Source: Flavivirga aquatica
Lineage (GTDB): Bacteria > Bacteroidota > Bacteroidia > Flavobacteriales > Flavobacteriaceae
DNA length: 64,000 nt
Direction: 5' to 3'
NCBI RefSeq assembly: GCF_001747085.1
Contig: NZ_MDJD01000034.1
Location: 702,243 to 766,242 of the forward strand
In this document: positions 37,901 through 46,187 of the stretch, piece by piece
How positions within the stretch are numbered: the stretch's first letter is position 1
Layout: every line of letters starts with the position of its first letter
Translations under genes and position numbers: made by a program
The notes under the pieces: model-generated
Told to the model about the DNA's origin: nothing
Database searches by the model: none
What the model saw: only the letters and a program-made list of their open reading frames with translations

Positions 37901-39388
37901 ATCAAATAATTCTACCCAATCGGCTTCCGTCTTTAATAAATCACTGGTTATATCATGGTCTATAAGATTTCCTTTTACATCTTCTTTTTGGTAAATTTTT
38001 AGGTTTTTTAAAAATTGCCATAATCTAAATTCTTGAAACAAAGGGTGCGATTTTGAAATGGCTTTTAGAGGTTCCTTCTGCCAAATTTCATTTTCTTTAT
38101 TGGTAACTTTATTAAGTACCGTTTTTTTAAACAGCCTTGTTTCATATTGACATCCAGAAATAGTAGATTTTTTACTTTTTAAAGGTCTTTGATAGAAAAT
38201 AATATCATCGGTAAACAAATATTCAAAACCTTTGCTTTTAATATTATTTTGATGCGCCTCATTTCTTGGGTATAGCTCTTGGATACATGTCTCATATAAG
38301 GTTTTGCTTTGTAATTCTGGATGGTGTTTTAATTGTTCTTTTATAATTTTAATAAATTCTTCTTTATAAAATTTTCTTTCAATAGTTTTTACAAGTTTTC
38401 CTTTAATTTTTTGTTTAGCATTTTGTAAAAGTGTCTCATATATATATTGTCCAACAGTATGTTTTGAAATCTCTACATCTTGCTCTGTTTTCTTTTTGAT
38501 AGCAATCCAATCTTTTTCTGAATCTACTGCCCTAAAATTTCTTTTAACATTGCCTGCTTTATCTAATTTTAACGAACCATCTTTTTCTTTATTAGTCGTT
38601 ACTATAAATTCTTTATTTTTTCCAATCCAATTGTCTAATGACTCTTTACTCTGCCTCTTATAAACCCAATCATTTTCTAAAATCACATTGTACCAAGTTC
38701 CTCTGGCATTTTTATCTTCAGTTTCTTGGACCTCTACTACTTTCAATGAATAAAAATCTTCAATTTTACTTTCATCTAATACGTCTTCTCCCCTTAACTG
38801 ATAATAACCTCTTTTTTGATTGAAATTGAGAATTATCCATGCTAATTCTTCTTTTTTTATTTTTTGAGATAATGCTTTTTTACGTAAATAATAAAGCGTC
38901 CAATCGTAAGGTATTTTGGTTTCTATACCATTTTCTCTTTTATAAAATAGTTGGGGTTGGGTTTGTTTAAACTCTTTTACCATTTCCTTAAAAGAATCCA
39001 TAAAAATAAATTCATGCCTACCTATTTGATTTTTAGCATAATTCAATTTCTCTTCAACATTTTCTTTAAATTGACCTAGTTTTTTTTCAAAATCAATTGC
39101 GTTTGAATAGTGCTTTGGTAAAAAATCTAAAATATTCAAAACTCTATGGAGTCGCTCTCTTCTAAGCAAGTTACGTTGATTCAATCTACGAACACCACGG
39201 TAACTAGTACGTTCTGCTGTTTGAGATATCGAAACTCCTGAATCGAATTTCCCTAGTATATCTTGACTCATTGGAATAATTCGACTACCCAAGCCATTTA
39301 TTTTTCCTTGTTTTTTTTCGAAATCAGATTCTATTAACGCCCAACCAATCGAGTTTGTTCCTAAATCAAGTCCTAATATTTTCTTCAT
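34964..39388 (-). CDS. cas9: CRISPR-associated endonuclease Cas9, type II-C, large form (1474 aa)
   Basis: RNA-guided DNA endonuclease. With the start at ATG 39388 it opens MKKILGLDLGTNSIGWAL with catalytic Asp8 (RuvC-I). The Arg-rich bridge helix is at about 60-85 (RTSYRGVRRLNQRNLLRR). The long recognition lobe spans roughly 90-740. RuvC-II has Glu772 (IHVELGREMK), the HNH domain His893 (YQIEHIIPQS, then DNSLSNKIICESEVNQ), and RuvC-III His1088 and Asp1091 (HRHHALDALV). All nuclease residues are present, so it should be active. The frame extends 47 codons further upstream, but that part overlaps the tracrRNA and lacks family sequence. At 1474 aa it is among the larger II-C forms, as in other Flavobacteria. 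First gene of the cas operon. Confidence 0.97.
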   Translation of the reverse strand: MKKILGLDLGTNSIGWALIESDFEKKQGKINGLGSRIIPMSQDILGKFDSGVSISQTAERTSYRGVRRLNQRNLLRRERLHRVLNILDFLPKHYSNAIDFEKKLGQFKENVEEKLNYAKNQIGRHEFIFMDSFKEMVKEFKQTQPQLFYKRENGIETKIPYDWTLYYLRKKALSQKIKKEELAWIILNFNQKRGYYQLRGEDVLDESKIEDFYSLKVVEVQETEDKNARGTWYNVILENDWVYKRQSKESLDNWIGKNKEFIVTTNKEKDGSLKLDKAGNVKRNFRAVDSEKDWIAIKKKTEQDVEISKHTVGQYIYETLLQNAKQKIKGKLVKTIERKFYKEEFIKIIKEQLKHHPELQSKTLYETCIQELYPRNEAHQNNIKSKGFEYLFTDDIIFYQRPLKSKKSTISGCQYETRLFKKTVLNKVTNKENEIWQKEPLKAISKSHPLFQEFRLWQFLKNLKIYQKEDVKGNLIDHDITSDLLKTEADWVELFDFLNIKKEIEQKQIIQFFINNKQIEKGKKNNYRWNYVEDKKYPCNETKSQLISRLKKVKNLDLNLFFTSETELKLWHIIYSVKDKIQYEKAIKNFAIKNNIDIDSFVENFKRFPPFKNEYAAYSEKAIKRLLPLMRMGEYWNESEIKQEVKDRAYSIIERLKGIDFNKDKIDEKITDDDIKKQLLKSFIDFKDKNPLKGLNTYQACYLVYNRHSEVNSIAYWKSPDDINKYLEGFKQHSLRNPIVEQVVTETLRTVRDIWQYYGKGKASFFNEIHVELGREMKNPAYKRKASTNRVTENENTNHRIKEILKELQNEGVQEVKSYSRNQQEILKIYEEGIYQSIDVVDDAIEKIRKNSSPTKAEIIKYKLWLEQGYTSPYTGKTIPMSKLFTTDYQIEHIIPQSLYFDNSLSNKIICESEVNQLKDNQTAYEFIKKHGTEKVSLGKNKTVEIFTLEQYEKHCNQYFKKNKNKLKKLLSEEIPEGFINRQLNDSRYISKFIKGLLGNLVREEDEQEVTTKHIVPVTGAITSKLKQDWGLNDKWNELVASRFQRLNTMTNSNNFGYWDTKINAFRVQVPDEISKGFSKKRIDHRHHALDALVIACCTRNHINYLNALNAEKKNYGLRDLLLIKNDKNHYTKFFKHPWDGFPVEAKSVLEKTIISFKQNTRVINKTNNKTWQWAEKEGQLKKVLVKQTKGDNWAIRKPMHKETVSGKLNIPTPKGKIATASRVSLSEIKTRKQLDKITDISIQKILERHLNNYLDDKGKEKFDLAFNADGVEELNKNIKVLNKGKNHQPIYKVRLYEIGSRFKVGNSGNKKDKYVEAAKGTNLFFAIYLNEKDKKRVYETIPLNEVIEHQKQVSNLPKNERTPVPVNHTKGKFLFSLSPNDLVYVPTDEEIDNPSLVNFNNLNKKQVEKIYKTVSCSTYQCFFVHNTISKPIQNKVEFSALNKMEKSIDGIMIKDRCWKLKMDRLGNIISVIR

Positions 39389-39430
39389 TTTTATATTTTT
39401 ATCTAATTTAAATTCTTTAATAATTATTCT

Positions 39431-39448
39431 ATTACGTAAAACCGTAAT
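39431..39448. promoter_or_regulatory. Inverted repeat between cas9 and the tracrRNA
   Basis: ATTACG-N6-CGTAAT is a perfect 6-bp inverted repeat in the 90-base gap between the divergent cas9 start and the tracrRNA. It could be a shared operator or a hairpin in the cas9 5' leader. No regulator gene is nearby. Confidence 0.45.
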
Positions 39449-39467
39449 TAGGTTATTATCTTTTTTA

Positions 39468-39475
39468 TATATTTG
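39468..39475 (+). promoter_or_regulatory. Promoter -7 element of the tracrRNA
   Basis: TATATTTG matches TAnnTTTG and lies five bases before the anti-repeat begins; a weak TTA stands in for the -33 element at 39448-39450 (17-base spacing). The predicted start is near 39480. Confidence 0.6.
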
Positions 39476-39479
39476 TAAA

Positions 39480-39559
39480 ACAATTCTGAAAAGCAATTCA
39501 CAATAAGGATTATTCCGTTGTGAAAACATACAAAGCGGTTCTTAACGAATCGCTTTTTT
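39480..39559 (+). ncRNA. tracrRNA of the type II-C system
   Basis: The anti-repeat CAATTCTGAAAAGCAATTCA at 39481-39500, extended to 39504, is complementary to repeat nt 1-24 with one bulged A and one G-U pair. It is followed by a short nexus hairpin (GGA-TTAT-TCC, 39507-39516) and a terminator hairpin AAAGCGGTTC / GAATCGCTTT (39532-39556) with a T run to 39559. The size is about 80 nt. It is read away from cas9, on the same strand as the array. Confidence 0.9.
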
Positions 39560-39683
39560 ATGTTGTATAAAAACCCTTAAAAACAATATAAGAAAGAACT
39601 TTCAAGTCATTTCATTTTTTTAATAGAAAATTCTATAATTTTATTTATATAAAAACCACCTACTTTATTAAAAAACAAATCTC

Positions 39684-40211
39684 ATGAAACTAAAATATAT
39701 CATATTTGCATCTGTACTTTCACTTTTCTCATGTAAAGAAGCACAAAAAAACACAACCGATTTTAACAAAAAAGAGGAGTCCATTAGTGTAAACAAAACC
39801 ACTGCATCTGATACATTGGAAAAAAAAGAACCTGAAAATTCTATTGGAACAGATGCGTTAAAAAAGGATGCGGTAGATCATTATATTTGTTATAAAGACG
39901 ACAAAAAAGCGGAAAGAGTAATTTGGATAAGTTTTACAGAAAAAAGTAGAGCTATTCAAGTAAAATACAAAGGACAAAACACAGCTATTGATTTAGTTTT
40001 CGTTAAAGAAGAATTTATTAAGGGCGGTGCACACCCTACCATTATAACATATTACAACGAAATACATGATGGCAAGTTAAATGGAGAATATAAATTAACA
40101 CACTCTGGAAATTGGGATTACGTTAAATATATTAGAGGAAAAGATGGTAAGAAATTTAATTTCACGATAGATCACAATTCAAATTCTTACCGAAAATCTT
40201 CGTGTTTTTAA
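39684..40211 (+). CDS. Hypothetical lipoprotein (175 aa)
   Basis: Lipobox-like SLFSC gives a probable lipidated Cys17. A low-complexity Lys/Glu/Thr linker (about 20-55) leads to a small beta-rich domain (about 65-175, with YICYKDDKKAERVIWISF and HSGNWDYVKYIRGKDGKKFNF) that ends in Cys-Phe. Two cysteines in the mature domain could pair. No family is recognised. It follows the tracrRNA by 125 bases, so it is the first gene outside the CRISPR island, and has its own terminator. Confidence 0.65.
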   Translation: MKLKYIIFASVLSLFSCKEAQKNTTDFNKKEESISVNKTTASDTLEKKEPENSIGTDALKKDAVDHYICYKDDKKAERVIWISFTEKSRAIQVKYKGQNTAIDLVFVKEEFIKGGAHPTIITYYNEIHDGKLNGEYKLTHSGNWDYVKYIRGKDGKKFNFTIDHNSNSYRKSSCF

Positions 40212-40269
40212 TTAATATAATACTATTCTATAAATTTAGAATAATCGATAAAAAGGATACGAATAAATA

Positions 40270-40311
40270 AAAACTCAGTATTAAATTGCAGATAACCCAA
40301 TACTGAGTTTT
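40270..40311. terminator. Bidirectional intrinsic terminator
   Basis: The 13-bp stem AAAACTCAGTATT / AATACTGAGTTTT with a 16-base loop lies between the convergent lipoprotein and 105-aa genes. Confidence 0.88.
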
Positions 40312-40347
40312 TATTTTATCACCAATTCCCTTATACATTACTATTCT

Positions 40348-40665
40348 TTAATCTTGAAGTACTTCAATCCTAAAATTGGAAGAAACACTTAAGGCATTTG
40401 GACCAGTAACAGCGCTTATATCGTTAGGTGTATCTGTGTGAGTTTCCCAAACATCTTCACTATAATTATAACTTGCTCTAAGATAAACAGCATCGTCTAC
40501 TCCAAATTGAATGGTAACATTACCTGATAAGGACAATGTAAAGGTCTTTCGCACTCCTCCAACTGTAAATGTTTCATTAATTACTCCTTCTGAGTAAATT
40601 GTCCATTCTTGATTTTGTGTAGGATGCGTAGTATTGTAAATAAAAAGTGTATTATTACGTGCCAT
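40348..40665 (-). CDS. Orphan beta-rich protein (105 aa)
   Basis: No signal peptide, no membrane segment and no catalytic motif. The sequence is rich in Thr, Ser, Val and Asn with alternating polar and hydrophobic residues, suggesting a small beta-sandwich (FTLSLSGNVTIQFGVDD, LRASYNYSEDVWETH, SVSSNFRIEVLQD). It could be a carbohydrate-binding or structural protein released without a Sec signal, but there is no direct evidence. It is flanked by a terminator on one side and 255 bases of non-coding DNA on the other, so it is transcribed alone. Confidence 0.55.
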   Translation of the reverse strand: MARNNTLFIYNTTHPTQNQEWTIYSEGVINETFTVGGVRKTFTLSLSGNVTIQFGVDDAVYLRASYNYSEDVWETHTDTPNDISAVTGPNALSVSSNFRIEVLQD

Positions 40666-40920
40666 TTTATTTTAAAATTAGTAAATGTATATATTACAAA
40701 TCTACCTTTAATATAAGCCAGAAGTATGAGTGGATATACTCATTTCAAAACACCAGTACAAACACCTAAAAACTAATGTATCAGTAAATTAATACAAAAA
40801 AACACGATTTTTTCACTAATGGGTATATTATATAAAGAAGCTCCTTTCTTTGGGTATAAAAATAAAAACAACAATCTAATAAACGTTATTTTCCTAATAG
40901 AGCTCCTGCTTACACAAAAA

Positions 40921-41541
40921 CTAAAAAATCTCTAAATTTCCTTTACCTTCCCTAACAATAATAGGTTCATCTTCAGATAAATCTATAACTGTAGAAGCTT
41001 CATTATCCCCATAACCACCATCTATAACTAAGTCTACCAAATTACCCCACTTCTCTAAAATAAGCTCAGGGTCTGTGGTGTATTCCAAAACTTCATCTTC
41101 GTCGTATATGGAAGTAGAAACTATAGGGTTTCCTAGTTGTTTAACAATCTCTATAGCAATATTATTATCTGGTACACGTATACCTACCGTTTTTTTCTTT
41201 TTAAAAGGGTTAGGTAATGTTTTTGCCCCAGGAAGAATAAATGTATAGGGCCCTGGAAGAGCCCTTTTTAATATTTTAAAAACCGAAGTATCTATTTGCT
41301 TAACATAATCGCTTAAGTTACTTAAACCATGACATATAAAGGAAAAGTTAGCTTTTTCTAGCTTAACGCCTTTTATTTTAGCAATACGCTCTAAAGCTTT
41401 TATATTAGTTATATCACAACCTAAACCATAAACGGTATCTGTTGGGTAAATAATAAGTCCACCATTTTTTAGAATTTTTACAACCCTATCTATCTCTTTA
41501 GGATTAGGGTTATCTTCGTATATTCTAAAAAATTTGGCCAT
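40921..41541 (-). CDS. YciO-type Sua5/YrdC family protein (206 aa)
   Basis: A YrdC-fold protein. Its opening (MAKFFRIYEDNPNPKEIDRV), the motif IIYPTDTVYGLGCDITN, PGPYTFILPG and VVSTSI-type ending closely follow E. coli YciO rather than TsaC. YrdC proteins make threonylcarbamoyl-AMP for the t6A modification of tRNA; YciO relatives have weak or unsettled activity. The stop region overlaps nothing, but its start shares one base with the stop of the helicase gene, so the two are coupled. Confidence 0.85.
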   Translation of the reverse strand: MAKFFRIYEDNPNPKEIDRVVKILKNGGLIIYPTDTVYGLGCDITNIKALERIAKIKGVKLEKANFSFICHGLSNLSDYVKQIDTSVFKILKRALPGPYTFILPGAKTLPNPFKKKKTVGIRVPDNNIAIEIVKQLGNPIVSTSIYDEDEVLEYTTDPELILEKWGNLVDLVIDGGYGDNEASTVIDLSEDEPIIVREGKGNLEIF

Positions 41542-43910
41542 TATCCTATAACTTCAAGTTTAGCAAATCTTAATAATAATTTTTTAACTCCACCATGCTG
41601 AAAATTAATTTCAGCTTTAACATCGGCACCAGCTCCTTCTATTTTTAAAACCTCTCCATTACCAAACCTAATATGTTTTACTAGACTTCCTACAGCTAAT
41701 TCACTATCAAATAAATTAGTATTGGTATTACTAGCATCAATAGCTGTAGTTTTTGCCACTGGTTTTAAGTTTTTAGGTGTGGTAACTTGGAATTTTTCTG
41801 GTTCTTTTTTTGCAGCAGTACCTCCCTTTTTTAATACAGGCTTTTTTGCTGGCTTATATCTAATCTTATTAGGGTTAACTATTTTACTTTTAGAGTCTCC
41901 AAATATATCGGCACTTAGCATAGGGTTAATACGACGTTCTTCGGTAGGTGTTAAAATCTCTAAAAATTCGTCGTCAATTTCTTCAATAAAACGACTAGGT
42001 TCAGAATCCACTAGTTTCCCCCAGCGGTAACGCGATAAAGCATAGGTTAAATAGGCTTGTTTTTCGGCGCGAGTGAGTGCTACGTAAAAAAGTCTACGCT
42101 CCTCCTCTAGTTCGCTTCGCGTATTCATACTCATAGCACTTGGAAATAAATCTTCTTCTAACCCAACTATAAATACATGATTAAACTCTAATCCTTTTGC
42201 CAAGTGAATGGTCATTAAAGCAACATGATCTACATCTCCCTTGTCGGCATCTAAATCTGTTGCTAAAGCTACATCTTCTAAAAACTCAGCTAAAGAATCG
42301 GAAGCATCTGCTAGTTCCATTTGTCCTTCAACAAAATCCTTGATACCATTTAACAGTTCTTCAACATTTTCTAAACGAGTAATTCCTTCTGGTGTACCAT
42401 CTTTATTAAATTCACGCATTAAACCACTGGTTTTCGTAACGTGTTCGGCCAAATCGAAAGCATTTGCCGTCTCATTCATTACTTGATAACTTTTAATCAA
42501 AGTAGTGAAATCGCTTAGCTTCCTTTTAGTACCTGCATTAATTTTAATATCAACCTTATCTAGGTTTTCTAATAATTCGAAAATGGTTTTTCCATAACCA
42601 TTAGCAGCTACCATTAATTTATCTATAGTGGTTTGTCCAATACCTCTTGGCGGGTAATTAATAACACGCTTTAGGGCTTCTTCGTCTGATGGGTTTAAAA
42701 TTAATCTTAAATAAGCAGTGACATCTTTAATTTCTTTACGTTGATAAAATGACAAACCGCCATAAATACGATATGGAATTTCTCGTTTACGTAAAGCATC
42801 CTCCATTGCTCTCGATTGTGCATTGGTACGGTATAATATAGCAAAGTCACTATTTTGTAGCTGGTTATTCATTTTTGTTTCAAAAATAGTACTAGCTACA
42901 TAACGCCCCTCGTCTCCATCTGTTAAAGAGCGATGTACTTTCACCTTACCACCTTCATCATTAGCTGTCCAAACAACTTTATCTAATTTAGTTTCATTAT
43001 GTTCTATAACTGAGTTAGCTGCATGTACAATATTTTTTGTAGAACGGTAATTTTGCTCCAAACGGAAAAGCTTCACACCATCATAATCCTTTTGGAAATT
43101 TAAAATATTACTAATATTTGCACCACGGAAGGCATAAATACTTTGAGCATCATCTCCAACAACGCATATATTTTGAAAGCGATCTGCTAATGCTCTAACT
43201 ATTAAATATTGAGAATGGTTGGTATCTTGATACTCATCAACCAATATATATCTAAATCGATCTTGATATTGAGCTAAGACTGCTGGGAAACGCGTTAACA
43301 ATTCATTAGTTCGTAATAACAAATCATCAAAATCCATACAGCCTGCCTTAAAACAGCGATCGACATATTCTTTATATATCTCTCCCATTTTAGGTCTACG
43401 AGCCATAGCATCGGCTTCTTTTAATTCTGGATTATTAAAATAAGCTTTTACTGTAATTAAACTATTTTTATAAGAGGATATTCTGCTGTATATCTGCTTT
43501 GTTTTATAGATATCCTTATCTAAGCCCATTTCTTTAATAATCGATCCCATTAAACGTTGAGAATCCTGTGTATCATAAATGGTGAAATTACTTGGAAAAC
43601 CTAAATGGTGTCCTTCAAAACGCAATATTTTTGCAAATACTGAGTGAAACGTTCCCATCCATAAATTTTTAGCTTCACCAGAGCCTACAATAGTAGAAAT
43701 ACGCTCTTTCATTTCTTTAGCTGCTTTATTGGTGAAGGTCAATGATAATATATTAAAGGCATCTACACCTTGATTCATCAAATAGGCAATACGATAGGTT
43801 AAAACCCTAGTTTTACCAGATCCTGCTCCTGCTATAATAATCATTGGTCCATCCTTCTGAATGGTGGGCTCTAATTGTGCTTCGTTTAACTGACTTAAAT
43901 ACTTCTCCAA
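41541..43910 (-). CDS. UvrD/PcrA-type ATP-dependent DNA helicase (789 aa)
   Basis: A superfamily 1A 3'-5' helicase. Motifs in order: I IIIAGAGSGKTRVL, Ia LTFTNKAAKEMKERI, II LVDEYQDTNHSQY, III VVGDDAQSIYAFRGA, IV FRLEQNYRSTKNI, V TIHLAKGLEFNHVFI and VI VALTRAEKQAYLTYA. The C-terminus (about 700-789) carries a Tudor-like segment (LVKHIRFGNGEVLKI) that in PcrA binds RNA polymerase. It acts in repair and removal of stalled replication or transcription complexes. First gene of a two-gene operon with the YciO-type gene. Confidence 0.95.
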   Translation of the reverse strand: MEKYLSQLNEAQLEPTIQKDGPMIIIAGAGSGKTRVLTYRIAYLMNQGVDAFNILSLTFTNKAAKEMKERISTIVGSGEAKNLWMGTFHSVFAKILRFEGHHLGFPSNFTIYDTQDSQRLMGSIIKEMGLDKDIYKTKQIYSRISSYKNSLITVKAYFNNPELKEADAMARRPKMGEIYKEYVDRCFKAGCMDFDDLLLRTNELLTRFPAVLAQYQDRFRYILVDEYQDTNHSQYLIVRALADRFQNICVVGDDAQSIYAFRGANISNILNFQKDYDGVKLFRLEQNYRSTKNIVHAANSVIEHNETKLDKVVWTANDEGGKVKVHRSLTDGDEGRYVASTIFETKMNNQLQNSDFAILYRTNAQSRAMEDALRKREIPYRIYGGLSFYQRKEIKDVTAYLRLILNPSDEEALKRVINYPPRGIGQTTIDKLMVAANGYGKTIFELLENLDKVDIKINAGTKRKLSDFTTLIKSYQVMNETANAFDLAEHVTKTSGLMREFNKDGTPEGITRLENVEELLNGIKDFVEGQMELADASDSLAEFLEDVALATDLDADKGDVDHVALMTIHLAKGLEFNHVFIVGLEEDLFPSAMSMNTRSELEEERRLFYVALTRAEKQAYLTYALSRYRWGKLVDSEPSRFIEEIDDEFLEILTPTEERRINPMLSADIFGDSKSKIVNPNKIRYKPAKKPVLKKGGTAAKKEPEKFQVTTPKNLKPVAKTTAIDASNTNTNLFDSELAVGSLVKHIRFGNGEVLKIEGAGADVKAEINFQHGGVKKLLLRFAKLEVIG

Positions 43911-43998
43911 ACTACATCTAATTTTATGATGTGAAATTAAGGATTGTTACGCGTTTTATTAAGTAGAATTATTAATAATTATAAACAATTAATTTAAT

Positions 43999-44154
43999 AC
44001 CAACTTAACTATAAAATGCTGCATGCTGATGCATTCTTTTTAAGTCTAAATCCCTTGTTCATGAACTCTGTAACGATGTCATGCCATTTAATTACGGTAT
44101 TTTTAGATTTAAATCAATTTTGCCTTAATAAAATATTTTATAATTAAAGTTGGT
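43999..44154. repeat. MITE-like imperfect palindrome (about 156 bp)
   Basis: Terminal arms ACCAACTTAACTATAAAAT (43999-44017) and ATTTTATAATTAAAGTTGGT (44135-44154) are complementary with one indel and one mismatch. A second inner pair (TTTAAGTCTAAA / TTTAGATTTAAA) extends the symmetry. No coding capacity. The shape fits a miniature inverted-repeat element or a large intergenic hairpin. The surrounding stretch 43911-43998 and 44155-44485 holds no gene that I can see. Confidence 0.6.
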
Positions 44155-44485
44155 GCTACTCGAGTTCCGCTATAGAATAACTTAAAAATAATCCTAAGTA
44201 AACATAAAAAATCATAAAATTTAAAAGGTAAAACTGCATTTTTTAGAACGCAACCTTCCTTAAATATAATTAAATTGATGGAAGATCATTGAAGAAACAA
44301 AGTGTCCTGTGTTTTTATGGAAAAGGATATATTAATTTACATATCCAAAAAGAGAAGTTCTTACTTTTGATATACTAAAGCTTATTATTTATCCTTTTTT
44401 TTTAATGGTTAATTAAATGAGAAGTATAGCTCGTTTAATTAATCTTGGAATTAAAAGTTCATAAGTCAACAAAAAATTAGGTAAT

Positions 44486-44532
44486 AAAACGTTCTAAAAA
44501 ACAATTAAAATTTTTGTTTTTTAGAACGTTTT
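44486..44532. terminator. Strong intrinsic terminator of the GH16 gene
   Basis: A perfect 19-bp stem (AAAACGTTCTAAAAAACAA and its complement) with a nine-base loop lies 11 bases beyond the GH16 stop and is followed by a T run on either strand. Confidence 0.9.
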
Positions 44533-44543
44533 TTATTTATATA

Positions 44544-46187
44544 CTATTCAATAACTATTTTTTTAACAGCCTTTTTATTACTTGAAGTAACTGTTACAAA
44601 ATAAATACCAGAAGCTAATCCTTTTACAGAAATAGTTTGAAGTTGAGATGCATTCTTAACAGACTTAACTTCTACACCTAAACTGTTTACTATTTTAATA
44701 GTACTATTTTCTGTTGATTTTATAGTAATATCTTCAGTTGTAGGGTTTGGGTAAACGTTAAAATTGAAAGCTTTTATTTCATTAACAGAAAGTGATCCAT
44801 TAGTGTTATCAAAACTAATATCATCTACATAAAATAAAGCGTTAGTACCTACAACATTAGCAGGCCTAACTTGTAATCTTATACGGTCTCCGTTTGAGAT
44901 ATTGGTATCTGAAGCTGCACTTCTTGAAAATGATGTAGAAACAGAAACCCATTTACCTTTTTCTACACCTGTAAGATCAACATCAATTCGCCTAAAAGGT
45001 CTTTCAAGCAATACTGTAAGTGTATTTACAGTTGTACCTGGATCAATCCAAACATTCATATTTATTTTATTAGCACCTGCAGGAATATCTAGTGATCCAG
45101 GAGGCGAAAACATAGTTTGGTTTACAGTTATTGCAGCTGTTTGTTTATAACGAAGGCTAAAGTCTCCAGTATTAGGTTTTTCATCCTCCATTCTCCATGT
45201 AGAACTTCCTCCTCCAGGAAACCAGTTTCTACTTCTACCACTGAAATGAAAAGGCCCTTCGAATCCTAAAGCATCAAAATCGCTACCAGATAATAATTCT
45301 TTTTGCCAGACACGTACGTAATCAATTTTAAACTCTGCTGGAGATGTTAAGTCTTGTTGAACAGGTAAACCATACCATTCAAAAACCTCGCTATCTAACC
45401 ATAGTTCTTGAGGGAAATCCCAGATCCATTTTATATTTTCGTTATTCTCTATATCTGTTCTTGTTTTAGTTTCTAATAAGATACCATTAAAATATATTTT
45501 CATGTAATCTTTATCCCACTCAAAACCATAAACAAAATAATCACTTGCTGTTCTTTCAACTAAAGTATGTTCTGTCTTATAACTATCAACAGTTCTATCT
45601 GGGTATCTTGTTATTAAATTTGTTCTATAACGTCTTTCAAGGCTTTCTACTCTATTTTTAGGGTTTCCAATAGGTCTTTTTCCATAATTTTCGGTCATAT
45701 CAATTTCAGATTGATACCCTGTAGTCCAAAAAGCATTGGTAACAGGAGCATCGGCAGATTGGCACCGTATTTCCATATATCCGTATTTGAAAAATTTCTC
45801 ACTCATAATACAAGATTGAGTAATAGGATGACTTTTCCCCACTCCTCCATAAGGTGTTCCTTCATGAGATTCATTAATAAAAGTAAAACTTGGCTCCCAT
45901 TGTGACATTAATATTAAATCGCCACTTTCTACTTTTACATTATGTGAAACAAATTGACCAGGAGCTCTCCCTTTCCATTTTTGTCTATAATCATTGTTCT
46001 CTCCAAGAATCCACCATTTAGCTTTATCTAACTCTGAACCATTGAATTCATCACTCACTTCTGGATTAAAAATCCATCCTTCTGTATTACCAGGATCTGA
46101 TAATGGAAAATTTTGGGCTTTAGAACTTACTGCTCCTAATAAAAAAAAAGCAAAAAGGCATAAACTTTTAAAATTTGTTATTCTCAT
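44544..46187 (-). CDS. Secreted GH16 glycoside hydrolase, agarase/carrageenase-type, with T9SS tail (547 aa)
   Basis: Signal peptide (about 1-24, ending SKAQ), GH16 catalytic domain (about 38-295), a beta-sandwich domain (about 305-460, ending LFYVDDISFDN, CBM-like) and a type A T9SS sorting tail (last 75 residues, FNVYPNPTTEDITIKS onward to KKIVIE). The catalytic motif is EIDMTE, with nucleophile Glu161, Asp163 and acid/base Glu166: the bulged ExDxxE form found in agarases, porphyranases and carrageenases rather than the ExDxE of laminarinases. It should cut a sulfated or agar-type algal galactan outside the cell. It is not in a polysaccharide utilisation locus: no SusC/SusD or sulfatase lies nearby. 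Confidence 0.88.
   Translation of the reverse strand: MRITNFKSLCLFAFFLLGAVSSKAQNFPLSDPGNTEGWIFNPEVSDEFNGSELDKAKWWILGENNDYRQKWKGRAPGQFVSHNVKVESGDLILMSQWEPSFTFINESHEGTPYGGVGKSHPITQSCIMSEKFFKYGYMEIRCQSADAPVTNAFWTTGYQSEIDMTENYGKRPIGNPKNRVESLERRYRTNLITRYPDRTVDSYKTEHTLVERTASDYFVYGFEWDKDYMKIYFNGILLETKTRTDIENNENIKWIWDFPQELWLDSEVFEWYGLPVQQDLTSPAEFKIDYVRVWQKELLSGSDFDALGFEGPFHFSGRSRNWFPGGGSSTWRMEDEKPNTGDFSLRYKQTAAITVNQTMFSPPGSLDIPAGANKINMNVWIDPGTTVNTLTVLLERPFRRIDVDLTGVEKGKWVSVSTSFSRSAASDTNISNGDRIRLQVRPANVVGTNALFYVDDISFDNTNGSLSVNEIKAFNFNVYPNPTTEDITIKSTENSTIKIVNSLGVEVKSVKNASQLQTISVKGLASGIYFVTVTSSNKKAVKKIVIE

Noticed and set aside
39389..39529. 47-residue N-terminal extension of Cas9
   Set aside because: It is antisense to the tracrRNA, has no family similarity, and the Cas9 signature start MKKILGLDLG lies at 39388.
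44155..44485. Possible small gene or RNA downstream of the MITE-like palindrome
   Set aside because: Several short hairpins occur, but no open frame, promoter or conserved RNA shape could be supported.
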